Part shown: positions 1 to 5,502 of the stretch, one piece after another
How positions within the stretch are numbered: position 1 is the stretch's first letter
How the letters are laid out: each line of letters begins with the position of its first letter
Source: an uncultured Collinsella sp.
GTDB lineage: Bacteria > Actinomycetota > Coriobacteriia > Coriobacteriales > Coriobacteriaceae
Length of the DNA stretch: 5,978 nucleotides
Reading direction: 5' to 3'
Assembly: GCA_900556205.1 (NCBI GenBank)
Contig: USNX01000087.1
Span: forward strand, 1-5,978
Translations under genes and position numbers: made by a program
The notes under the pieces: generated by a model
Databases searched by the model: none
What the model was told of the DNA's origin: nothing
The model's input: only the letters and a program-made list of their open reading frames with translations

Positions 1-1
1 T

Positions 2-79
2 ACCCAGTGGGGCAACAAGAAATACATGAACATGAAGCACTTGGAGGCGGCTCTGCACGACGCCTCTATTGCCGGCTGA
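2..79 (+). CDS. C-terminal tail of an unidentified protein (5' end outside window)
   Basis: Reading from base 2, 25 codons are open and end at TGA (77-79). The residues run TQWGNKKYMNMKHLEAAL and finish HDASIAG. Codon choice (AAC, AAG, CTG, GCC, GGC) is GC-rich, like kdgK and eda, which supports real coding sequence. It is the only + strand gene fragment, so it converges on the long - strand operon. The fragment is too short to identify: I see no diagnostic motif, and a possible resemblance to transposase C-termini is too weak to use. The same frame happens to stay open after the TGA as far as 274, but that stretch has no recognisable protein features. Confidence 0.5.
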   Translation, partial: TQWGNKKYMNMKHLEAALHDASIAG

Positions 80-238
80 CTTCAGGTCTGCCGGAGCCTG
101 CAAATAAATTTGCGCATAAATCTTGACGGCACCAAAGAATATGACCACGCATTTGCTTTCTGCTTACAGCAAAAAATGTCACAAATTCAGATGGCTGCAT
201 ACCGCCATATTTTTCGTCGCTATAGACAATATGAATAT
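80..238. other. Intergenic stretch without a supported gene
   Basis: This lies between the + strand gene tail and the hairpin at 239-274 and is clearly more AT-rich than kdgK or eda. One frame is open on each strand, but neither has a ribosome binding site, a recognisable motif or a convincing codon pattern. A TTGACG at 123-128 resembles a -35 box but has no matching -10 at proper spacing. Because it adjoins a KTR-type mobile-element remnant, it may be further decayed accessory DNA; that is inference only. Confidence 0.35.
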
Positions 239-274
239 TCAGCGGAGATAGCCTGCATCGGCTATCTCCGCTGA
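239..274. terminator. Perfect 15-bp inverted repeat, likely operon-end terminator
   Basis: The arms TCAGCGGAGATAGCC (239-253) and GGCTATCTCCGCTGA (260-274) are exactly complementary and flank a 6-nt loop, TGCATC. The stem starts 2 nt beyond the - strand stop codon of the KTR remnant (277-279) and lies between convergent genes. That placement suits a transcription terminator for the - strand operon, or a bidirectional one. The - strand sequence after the stem (ATATTCATATTG) is T-rich but not a clean U-run, so factor-independent termination is likely rather than certain. It could instead be an mRNA 3'-end stabiliser or an element-end repeat. Confidence 0.55.
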
Positions 275-276
275 GC

Positions 277-453
277 TTATGTTTGCAGTTTCTCAAGTAT
301 GGTCATCGGCTTATTACGGACATCGACAAGAAACTCTGTCTTAAACTTAGGGCAATACGGCAAGTGTCATATCAAACTTGTATCGCTGCGGATTTTCGTC
401 CTCGTCTTTTCTCAGCAAATCAGGCAGTGAATACATTCTGTTTGCGCAATCAC
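277..453 (-). pseudogene. Decayed cysteine-rich KTR domain (zinc-ribbon) protein
   Basis: In the frame ending at TAA (277-279) the translation reads C-x2-C-x2-C, stop, EKTRTKIRSDTSLI, stop, HLPYCPKFKTEFLVDVRN, then KPMTILEKLQT. This matches my memory of the small cysteine-rich KTR proteins, which follow a pattern CPxCGxKTRxxIRxDT, then a short linker, then PLYCPKCKxExLxxVK. These proteins are commonly carried on Tn916-like and other conjugative transposons in Firmicutes; their function is poorly known. Damage visible: TGA at 412-414 where the family has Gly (one change from GGA), TGA at 367-369 (one change from CGA), and Phe (TTT, 343-345) in place of the fourth zinc-ligand Cys. The original start is unclear; GTG at 451-453 is the most plausible in-frame codon and sits 18 nt after the kdgK stop. 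Other genes here use TGA as a genuine stop, so recoding is unlikely. Identification is from memory of the family, without a search. Confidence 0.7.
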
Positions 454-471
454 ATCTCTGCCGCAAGTTCT

Positions 472-1500
472 TTATCTCTGCACTCTGCCGGTGCCGTCGC
501 CGCCCATGAGCTTGGTCACGTCGGAAACATTCACGCGGTTGAAGTCGCCGATGACCGAGTGCTTCAGGCAGCTCGCTGCCACGGCAAACTCCAGCGCGGA
601 CTGCTTGTCCTCATAGTGGTTGAGACCGTAGAGCAGGCCGCCGGCAAAGCTGTCGCCGCCGCCGACGCGGTCCACGATGTCGCGAATCTCGTACTTCTTG
701 GAAACGTAGAAGTCCTTGCCGTCGTTCAGGCAGGCCGCCCAGCCGTTCCAATCGGCACTGTGGCTCTCGCGCAGCGTGATGGCGATCATCTTCATATCGG
801 GATACGCCGCGAGCACCTTGTCGCCGAGCGCCTTGTACTTTGCGCGGTCCAGCTCGCCGGACTCGACGTTCACATCGTCCACGGTGATCTCGAGAGACTT
901 CTGCACGTCTTCCTCGTTGGCGATGGCCACGTCGACATATTTTGCGATCTCGCGCATGACCTCGCTCGCCTTCTTGCCGTACTTCCAGAGGTTCTTGCGG
1001 TAGTTGAGGTCGCAGGAGACGGTGATGCCGCGCTTCTTTGCCTCCTTGACAGACGCAACGGAAAGCTCCATCGCGCTCTCGCTGATGGCGGGCGTGATGC
1101 CGGTGATGTGGAACCACTCCACGCCGTCGAACGCCTTGTCCCAGTCGATATCGCCGGGCTTGGCCAGCGCGATGGCGGAATAGGCACGGTCGTAGACGAC
1201 CTTGCTCGGGCGCTGGTTCGCGCCGCCCTCGAGATAGTAGATACCCATACGGCCCTCGCCGGTGACGATGCGCTTGGTATCCACATCGAAGCGGCGCAGC
1301 TCCGCCTTGCAGGCGTCCGCGATGGCGTTATCGGGCAGGACCGTCAGGAACGCCGCGTCCTCGCCGTAGTTGGCAAGGGAGACGGCCACGTTGGCCTCGC
1401 CGCCGCCGAAGGTGGCCTCGAGCATCGGGGACTGGAAGAAGCACTCCTGTCCGGGCGCCTTCAGGCGCAGCATGATCTCACCGAAAGTCAAAAATTTCAT
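472..1500 (-). CDS. kdgK: 2-keto-3-deoxygluconate kinase (PfkB family)
   Basis: Cytosolic sugar kinase of 342 aa that phosphorylates 2-dehydro-3-deoxy-D-gluconate (KDG) with ATP to give KDPG, the substrate of the neighbouring aldolase. PfkB/ribokinase hallmarks are clear: N-terminal FGEIMLRL (6-13), the glycine-rich substrate-site segment [15 protein letters not shown] (32-46), and the second PfkB signature [12 protein letters not shown] (277-288), where Asp283 is the expected catalytic base and the preceding Gly residues form the anion hole. [19 protein letters not shown] (88-106) and the C-terminus GDGTGRVQR are typical of clostridial KdgK. Length is normal for the family. The ATG has a strong AGGGAGGA site 7 nt upstream. 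The gene is 14 nt downstream of eda in the same orientation. A fructokinase-like activity cannot be excluded from sequence, but pairing with eda makes KDG kinase much more likely. Codon use is GC-rich, like eda and unlike the SDR and liv genes. Confidence 0.93.
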   Translation of the reverse strand: MKFLTFGEIMLRLKAPGQECFFQSPMLEATFGGGEANVAVSLANYGEDAAFLTVLPDNAIADACKAELRRFDVDTKRIVTGEGRMGIYYLEGGANQRPSKVVYDRAYSAIALAKPGDIDWDKAFDGVEWFHITGITPAISESAMELSVASVKEAKKRGITVSCDLNYRKNLWKYGKKASEVMREIAKYVDVAIANEEDVQKSLEITVDDVNVESGELDRAKYKALGDKVLAAYPDMKMIAITLRESHSADWNGWAACLNDGKDFYVSKKYEIRDIVDRVGGGDSFAGGLLYGLNHYEDKQSALEFAVAASCLKHSVIGDFNRVNVSDVTKLMGGDGTGRVQR

Positions 1501-1507
1501 CGTTCGT

Positions 1508-1515
1508 TCCTCCCT
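1508..1515 (-). promoter_or_regulatory. Ribosome binding site of kdgK
   Basis: On the - strand AGGGAGGA lies 7 nt before the kdgK ATG (1498-1500), and its first base is the last base of the eda TAA stop (1515-1517). The site is close to the consensus and fixes the kdgK start. Its contact with the eda stop suggests linked translation of the two Entner-Doudoroff genes. Confidence 0.85.
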
Positions 1516-2471
1516 TACTTCTGCAGCAGGTGCACGGCAAAGCCGCCGAATTCCTGCTTGAGATAGACCGCGACCATCTTCTCGCCCTTGTACTTGGCGG
1601 TGGACTCGTCAAGCGTGAAGCCGTTCTTGGCAAGCTCCGCCGCCGCGCGGGGAATGGAATTGGTCTTGACCGCAATGTGGCCGTTCTTGCCGAGATAGGG
1701 GCTCTTCATGACCTCCACGCCGCTGCCGGCGAAGTTGGAGCTGTTGCCCTCCTTCACGCCGAAGCCGAAGGCCGCGTCGAGCGCGCGGCACACCGCAAGG
1801 GACTCCTCCGCGTCGCCGGCGTTCACGCCGATGTGCGCGATCTCAAAGCCGAGCGCGGTCTTGCGCGCCTCCTTGCAGAGGCTCGTGATCTTGTCGAAAT
1901 TGTGCGCGGCGATGTCCGCCTTGGCGCACAGCCAGCTGCCGCCGACGGCATGGATGAACGGCGCGGAGATATACTCGGCAAGGTTCTTGTCGTTCACGCC
2001 GCCGGTGGGGATGAACTTGATGCCGCCGAAGGGACCGGAGAGCGCCTTCATTGCGCTCAGGCCACCGTAGACGTTCGCCGGGAAGAACTTCACGACCTTC
2101 AGGCCGTGGGACATCGCGGCCATGATCTCGGTCGGCGTGACGCAGCCCGGGGTGATGGCGATATCATTTTCCACGCACCAGCTCACGACCTCCTCGCTGT
2201 AGCCCGGGGAGACGATGAACTTTGCGCCGCAGGCGACGGCCTTCTTGCACTGTTCGAGCGTGATGACCGTGCCCGCGCCCACGAACATGTCGGGGCACTC
2301 CTTGGCGACTGCCGTGATGGAATCGGCGGCTGCCGCAGTGCGGAACGTGATCTCCATCACGTCCACGCCGCCCGCAAGCAGCGCCTTAGCAGTCGGCACC
2401 GCATCCGCCGCGTCGTCGAGCACGACGACGGGCACCACTGCGGCATTATATAACCTTTCTAATGCTGTCAC
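1515..2471 (-). CDS. eda: KDPG aldolase fused to a C-terminal VOC/glyoxalase-like domain
   Basis: This 318-aa protein has two parts. Residues 1-205 are a class I KDPG/KHG aldolase, which cleaves 2-keto-3-deoxy-6-phosphogluconate to pyruvate and glyceraldehyde 3-phosphate. Visible are VMEITFRT (38-45; Glu40 general base, Arg44), GAGTVIT (65-71), SPGYSEE (88-94), the Schiff-base lysine Lys128 in VVKFFPA (126-132) and IPTGGV (154-159). Residues 208-318 form an extension not found in the roughly 210-aa E. coli type. It begins [12 protein letters not shown] and contains GHIAVKT (264-270) and [14 protein letters not shown] (303-316), the pattern of a vicinal-oxygen-chelate fold. His213, Glu253, His265 and Glu307 fall where glyoxalase-type metal ligands would be. 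Its substrate is unknown. The start is GTG at 2469-2471, overlapping the SDR-1 stop by 4 nt (GTGA), with a strong GGAGGAAGGAG upstream, so translation is probably coupled. The aldolase assignment is secure; the VOC assignment is by pattern. Confidence 0.92.
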   Translation of the reverse strand: MTALERLYNAAVVPVVVLDDAADAVPTAKALLAGGVDVMEITFRTAAAADSITAVAKECPDMFVGAGTVITLEQCKKAVACGAKFIVSPGYSEEVVSWCVENDIAITPGCVTPTEIMAAMSHGLKVVKFFPANVYGGLSAMKALSGPFGGIKFIPTGGVNDKNLAEYISAPFIHAVGGSWLCAKADIAAHNFDKITSLCKEARKTALGFEIAHIGVNAGDAEESLAVCRALDAAFGFGVKEGNSSNFAGSGVEVMKSPYLGKNGHIAVKTNSIPRAAAELAKNGFTLDESTAKYKGEKMVAVYLKQEFGGFAVHLLQK

Positions 2472-3235
2472 ACCAGCATTCTCCTTCCTCCATTCGGAGC
2501 AATGATCTGTCCGGTAATATAGCGAGCCGCATCGGACACCAAAAAAAGCACCGTATCAGCAATATCCTCCGTTGTCGCAATGCGTTTCATTGGAGTCACA
2601 TCAATCTCTCGCTGAATCATTTCCTGACTAAGTGTTGCCCGTAGCAGCGGTGTATCTGTCGTCGGGACAGGAATGACATTAACGTTTACATTATATGGCG
2701 CCATTTCCTTTGCAAGCGATGTTGTAAATCCAATCGCGCCAGCTTTGGCCGTAGCGTAGTGCGCGCAGTAATCGCCACCTGCAAGGGCAAATCCAGAGCT
2801 AATATTAACGATCTTCCCTGACAGCTGTTCTTTCATATATGGAAATGCTGCTCTACACATATAGAACATGCTATAAAGATTCAGGCGAATAATCCGATCC
2901 CAATCATCATCTGACAATGTCTCAAAGCCACGAGGCTGCTCGCCTCCACCTACGCTGTTGACTACAATATCCACACTGCCAAACTTCTGCTTTGTCTTAT
3001 CCACAAGTCGTTTTATGCTCTCCGATGAAAGCGCATCAAAAGAACAGAATTCTGCGCACCCACCATCTTCGCGGATTTCCTCTACAGTCTGCAATCCAAG
3101 CTCATCATTGATATCACAGATTATGACTTTTGCACCGTAAGATGCAAGTCCTTTTGCGATTCCTTTTCCAATTCCCTGTGCAGAGCCAGATACAATTGCC
3201 GCTTTCCCCGCAATTTTCAAATAATCTTTCATCAT
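2468..3235 (-). CDS. Short-chain dehydrogenase/reductase (SDR-1)
   Basis: Classical SDR, a cytosolic NAD(P)-dependent oxidoreductase with a Rossmann fold, 255 aa from the chosen start. From that start: the cofactor loop SGSAQGIG (16-23, a variant of TGxxxGIG), NSVGGG (93-98) in place of NNAG, Asn119 in RLNL, Ser147 in NISSG, and the catalytic pair Tyr160/Lys164 in HYATAK. The Asn-Ser-Tyr-Lys tetrad is complete, so it should be active. After the active site, VIPVPTTDTPLL lacks the usual Pro-Gly. I chose ATG 3235, 2 nt after the SDR-2 stop, because it gives a normal SDR N-terminus (MMKDYLKIAGKAAIVSG). An in-frame ATG at 3253 would overlap SDR-2 by 16 nt. Neither has a good ribosome binding site, so reinitiation after SDR-2 is likely. 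The substrate cannot be read from sequence; the neighbouring kdgK and eda suggest a sugar acid or polyol, for example a KduD- or gluconate 5-dehydrogenase-like step. Base composition is clearly lower in GC than eda. Confidence 0.85.
   Translation of the reverse strand: MMKDYLKIAGKAAIVSGSAQGIGKGIAKGLASYGAKVIICDINDELGLQTVEEIREDGGCAEFCSFDALSSESIKRLVDKTKQKFGSVDIVVNSVGGGEQPRGFETLSDDDWDRIIRLNLYSMFYMCRAAFPYMKEQLSGKIVNISSGFALAGGDYCAHYATAKAGAIGFTTSLAKEMAPYNVNVNVIPVPTTDTPLLRATLSQEMIQREIDVTPMKRIATTEDIADTVLFLVSDAARYITGQIIAPNGGRRMLV
2481..2491 (-). promoter_or_regulatory. Ribosome binding site supporting the GTG start of eda
   Basis: On the - strand GGAGGAAGGAG ends 9 nt before the GTG (2469-2471). It sits inside the last codons of SDR-1. 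An ATG at 2477-2479 is closer to the site but is in the SDR-1 frame, so GTG is the real eda start. The strong site may raise eda-kdgK translation above that of the upstream genes. Confidence 0.75.
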
Positions 3236-3237
3236 TT

Positions 3238-4014
3238 TTACCCATGCATCCATGCCCCGCCGTTAGGGCAAATAACCTGTCCCGTCAAATACTCAGCTGC
3301 CTCCGAAACCAAATATGTAATTGCAGCTGCCTGATCCTTCGGCTCACCCACACGATGCCATGAAATACTGTTCTTCTTTTGCTCCCAATAGCTCCTGCGA
3401 GACATTCTCGTATCCGTCAAGCCCGTGCCAAGCGCGTTGACATTGATCTGAAATGGCATCAACTCTGTTGCCATCTCCTTTGTCATTCCGATCAGGCCCG
3501 CCTTCGCTGAGGCATAGTGAACGTCCGTATTATCACCGATAATACCGGAGCCCGAACTGACATTACAGATTTTTCCGTGTTTTTTCTCTTTCATATAAGG
3601 GAGAACCGCCATGGAGAACATATAGGCGCTGGTCAGATTCAAATGAATCAGCCGGTCCCACTCCTTTAGATCTACCTGATCCAATGTCTTTCCCCCGCCA
3701 AAGCCTGCCGCGTTATTTACCAGAATATCTATGGAACCAAGCTGTGCGGCGACCTCCTCGACGGCTCGCTCTATCTGCTCCTGACTACCGACATCGCAGG
3801 CGACCGCGATTGCGGTCCCTCCGCAATTCGTAATATTCTGTGCTACTCGTTCGGCGCGAGCAATTTCAATGTCGCAAACAGCGACCTTCGCACCAAGGTT
3901 TGCGAGCATAGTTGCTGTTGCCTCTCCGATGCCGTTACCGGCGCCGGTCACGATGGCCACTTGCCCCTCCAGCCCAAAATAATCAAGCGTAGCTTTCCAA
4001 GTCTTTTCTGTCAT
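3238..4014 (-). CDS. Short-chain dehydrogenase/reductase (SDR-2)
   Basis: Second classical SDR, 258 aa. It has the cofactor loop TGAGNGIG (23-30), an acidic residue at the end of beta-2 (CDIE, 47-50) that would favour NAD over NADP, CDV (73-75), NNAA (100-103), Asn126 in HLNL, Ser154 in NVSSGSG, and Tyr167/Lys171 in HYASAK. The C-terminus TGQVICPNGG resembles that of SDR-1 (TGQIIAPNGG), and the central WDRLIHLNL and LPYMKE segments also match, so the two look like tandem paralogues. They differ in the substrate loop: TGLTDTRM here, VPTTDTPL in SDR-1. The start ATG 4014 is set by an AGGGAG 6 nt upstream. A longer in-frame reading from 4062 would run into livF and adds residues foreign to SDRs. 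It is 10 nt after livF. The reaction is unknown; a role in oxidising or re-reducing the imported substrate is inferred from context. Confidence 0.87.
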   Translation of the reverse strand: MTEKTWKATLDYFGLEGQVAIVTGAGNGIGEATATMLANLGAKVAVCDIEIARAERVAQNITNCGGTAIAVACDVGSQEQIERAVEEVAAQLGSIDILVNNAAGFGGGKTLDQVDLKEWDRLIHLNLTSAYMFSMAVLPYMKEKKHGKICNVSSGSGIIGDNTDVHYASAKAGLIGMTKEMATELMPFQINVNALGTGLTDTRMSRRSYWEQKKNSISWHRVGEPKDQAAAITYLVSEAAEYLTGQVICPNGGAWMHG

Positions 4015-4020
4015 AATATT

Positions 4021-4026
4021 CTCCCT
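4021..4026 (-). promoter_or_regulatory. Ribosome binding site deciding the SDR-2 start
   Basis: AGGGAG on the - strand lies 6 nt before the ATG at 4012-4014 and overlaps the livF TAG stop (4025-4027). It rules out the upstream ATG at 4062 and points to translation of SDR-2 directly after livF. Confidence 0.8.
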
Positions 4027-4729
4027 ACTTTCCGCGTCTACCGCCAAGGTATGCTTCCACAATCGAGCTATCGCTCGCCAACTCCTGCCCGCTGCCGCTC
4101 TTTACAATCCTTCCTTGCTCCATCACATAAGCGCGGTTTGCGATTGTCAGTATTTTTTTTGCATTCTGCTCGACGACTATAACCGAAATTCCGGACCTGT
4201 TGACACGCTGAATCATATCGATTACATCATTAACAATCAGCGGCGCAAGTCCCAGGGACGGCTCATCAAAAAGAATTGTTTTCGGATTCGACATCAGTGC
4301 ACGCGCAATCGCCAGCATTTGCTGCTCCCCGCCGGAAAGCGTTCCGGCCAACTGCCGCTTGCGCTCTCCCAAACGGTTGAACATGGCATATGCCTTTTCC
4401 ATGTTCTCCGTATTATCCTTGACGGTATACGCACCCATTTTCAGGTTTTCTTCAACTGTTAAGTTTGGGAAAATCCATCTTCCCTCTGGAACCAGAACAA
4501 TATTGCGCTTAACCACATTGTGCGGCTCCGCCGGCAGTCTTTCCCCATCGCAGAGGATCTCACCGATATTTGGCTTGAGCAGACCTGCAATGCACTTCAT
4601 CAGGGTGGATTTTCCCGCGCCGTTCGCCCCGATGATTGCGGTAATTTCCCCGGAGTTCGCTGCTAAATTGATCCCGCGCAGCGCCGTAATCTTTCCGTAA
4701 GAGTAGTGCAGATTTTTAATCTCAATCAT
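4025..4729 (-). CDS. livF: Branched-chain amino acid-type ABC transporter ATPase LivF
   Basis: ATP-binding subunit of a Liv/HAAT-type importer, 234 aa, the family's usual size; it acts on the cytoplasmic face of the membrane with LivG to power LivH/LivM. Visible: Walker A GANGAGKST (34-42), the LivF-typical VLVPEGRWIFPNLTVEENL (78-96) with its Q-loop region, signature LSGGEQQ (131-137), Walker B ILFDEP (152-157), D-loop SLGLAP (158-163), and VVEQNA (185-190), where LivF proteins carry Gln in place of the H-loop His. Its ATG overlaps the livG stop by 4 nt (ATGA) and has GGGGGAG upstream. LivF-type ATPases do not reveal the transported substrate: the family carries branched-chain amino acids, but also urea, amides and aromatic or aliphatic acids. 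Being co-transcribed with SDRs and Entner-Doudoroff genes argues against a simple leucine transporter. Confidence 0.93.
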   Translation of the reverse strand: MIEIKNLHYSYGKITALRGINLAANSGEITAIIGANGAGKSTLMKCIAGLLKPNIGEILCDGERLPAEPHNVVKRNIVLVPEGRWIFPNLTVEENLKMGAYTVKDNTENMEKAYAMFNRLGERKRQLAGTLSGGEQQMLAIARALMSNPKTILFDEPSLGLAPLIVNDVIDMIQRVNRSGISVIVVEQNAKKILTIANRAYVMEQGRIVKSGSGQELASDSSIVEAYLGGRRGK

Positions 4730-5502
4730 GATTCATTCTCCCCCAGATAGGCTGCTATTACATCCGGATTGCTTTGAATGCTCTCTGGCGCTCCGGTTGC
4801 AATCTGCGTGCCAAAATTGATAACAGTAATTTTGTCGCACACATCCATAATAACATCCATGTGGTGATCGATGATAATAATCGTTACATCGTGCTTATCG
4901 CGCAGCTCCTTGATAATTTCTGTCAGCTGGCGGGACTCTTCCTCGTTCATGCCTGCAGCCGGTTCGTCGAGCAGCAGCAACTTGGGAAAGGTAACCATTG
5001 CGCGGGCAATCTCAAGACGGCGCTGCATTCCATATGGTAAATTTCGGGCCAGCACATTCGCCTGTTCCCATAGGCCTACTTCCCTGAGGTATTCTTTGCA
5101 CTCGTTATCAAGCCTTGCCTCTTCGCTTCGACAGCGAGAGGTTCTTAGAATACCGTCTAAAAAGCCATAGTGGACGTTTTTCTGACATGAGGTCTTTACA
5201 TTCTCATAGCAGGTCAAATCCGAAAACAAACGGATATTCTGGAATGTACGCGCCACGCCTGCCTGAGCGATTTTATGCACGGGCATTCCGTCAAGCTGGG
5301 TACTCTCCAGAAAGATATGTCCCTCTGATGGGTGATACACGCCGGTAATCATATTAAAAAGCGTAGTCTTTCCCGCTCCGTTCGGCCCGATAATTCCAAA
5401 TATCTCGTTTTTGTTTATATCAATCGATACATTATTTGTTGCGATAACTCCACCAAAGTTTTTATGAAGTCCTTTAATGGAAAAAAACGGGAGGTTATTC
5501 AT
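4726..5502 (-). CDS. livG: Branched-chain amino acid-type ABC transporter ATPase LivG
   Basis: Second ATPase of the Liv-type importer, 258 aa from the chosen start, close to the family norm. Visible: Walker A GPNGAGKTT (39-47), ARTFQNIRLFSDLTCYENV (84-102), which is the LivG-typical Q-loop block, signature region LPYGMQRRLEIARA (155-168), Walker B LLLLDEPAAG (175-184) and the H-loop His213 in IDHHMD. In most LivG proteins as I recall them the signature is YGQQRR; here the fourth residue is Met (159), a mild deviation. The segment between Q-loop and signature is long, as is normal for LivG. Start: ATG 5502 has AGGGGG 9 nt upstream and gives the usual short N-terminus; ATG 5511 and 5532 are also in frame but lack well-spaced sites. 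It overlaps livM by 8 nt. Confidence 0.92.
   Translation of the reverse strand: MNNLPFFSIKGLHKNFGGVIATNNVSIDINKNEIFGIIGPNGAGKTTLFNMITGVYHPSEGHIFLESTQLDGMPVHKIAQAGVARTFQNIRLFSDLTCYENVKTSCQKNVHYGFLDGILRTSRCRSEEARLDNECKEYLREVGLWEQANVLARNLPYGMQRRLEIARAMVTFPKLLLLDEPAAGMNEEESRQLTEIIKELRDKHDVTIIIIDHHMDVIMDVCDKITVINFGTQIATGAPESIQSNPDVIAAYLGENES
4738..4744 (-). promoter_or_regulatory. Ribosome binding site of livF
   Basis: GGGGGAG on the - strand is 8 nt before the livF ATG (4727-4729) and lies inside the last codons of livG. It supports the ATGA overlap start. Confidence 0.7.

Noticed and set aside
77..274. Readthrough extension of the + strand gene past its TGA, open to a TGA in the hairpin.
   Set aside because: The composition changes at the stop codon, the extension looks noncoding, and its last residues are encoded by the hairpin itself.
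66..296. Possible 76-aa - strand gene spanning the hairpin.
   Set aside because: It runs through both hairpin arms, overlaps the end of the KTR remnant and the + strand gene tail, lacks a ribosome binding site and matches nothing I know.
367..414. TGA codons in the KTR frame as recoded Gly/Trp, or a programmed readthrough.
   Set aside because: SDR-1 and livG end at TGA in exactly the expected place, and the KTR frame has also lost a zinc-ligand Cys, so simple decay explains it.
349..477. A - strand frame downstream of kdgK reading NRMYSLPDLLRKDEDENPQR and ending in a stop, which could be joined by a one-base shift at CCC-TAA to the KTR tail.
   Set aside because: At first it looked like a frameshifted gene, but the other frame carries the recognisable KTR-domain residues over the same bases, so the DLLRKDEDE reading is a shadow of the decayed KTR gene.
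283..1566. Long + strand open frame (427 codons) opposite kdgK.
   Set aside because: It is antisense to a clear PfkB kinase; its length comes from the GC-rich codon pattern, and its sequence is low-complexity Val/Leu/Ala-rich without a motif.
1530..2453. Long + strand open frame (307 codons) opposite eda.
   Set aside because: Antisense shadow of the GC-rich eda gene, with no domain and no ribosome binding site.
4015..4062. Longer N-terminus of SDR-2 starting at 4062.
   Set aside because: It would overlap livF by 38 nt and ignore the well-placed AGGGAG site before ATG 4014; the extra residues do not resemble an SDR.
5481..5487. Seven-base homopolymer in livG as a possible phase-variation tract.
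   Set aside because: It encodes part of a normal Pro-Phe-Phe-Ser N-terminus, is short, and occurs in a gene where phase variation is not expected.
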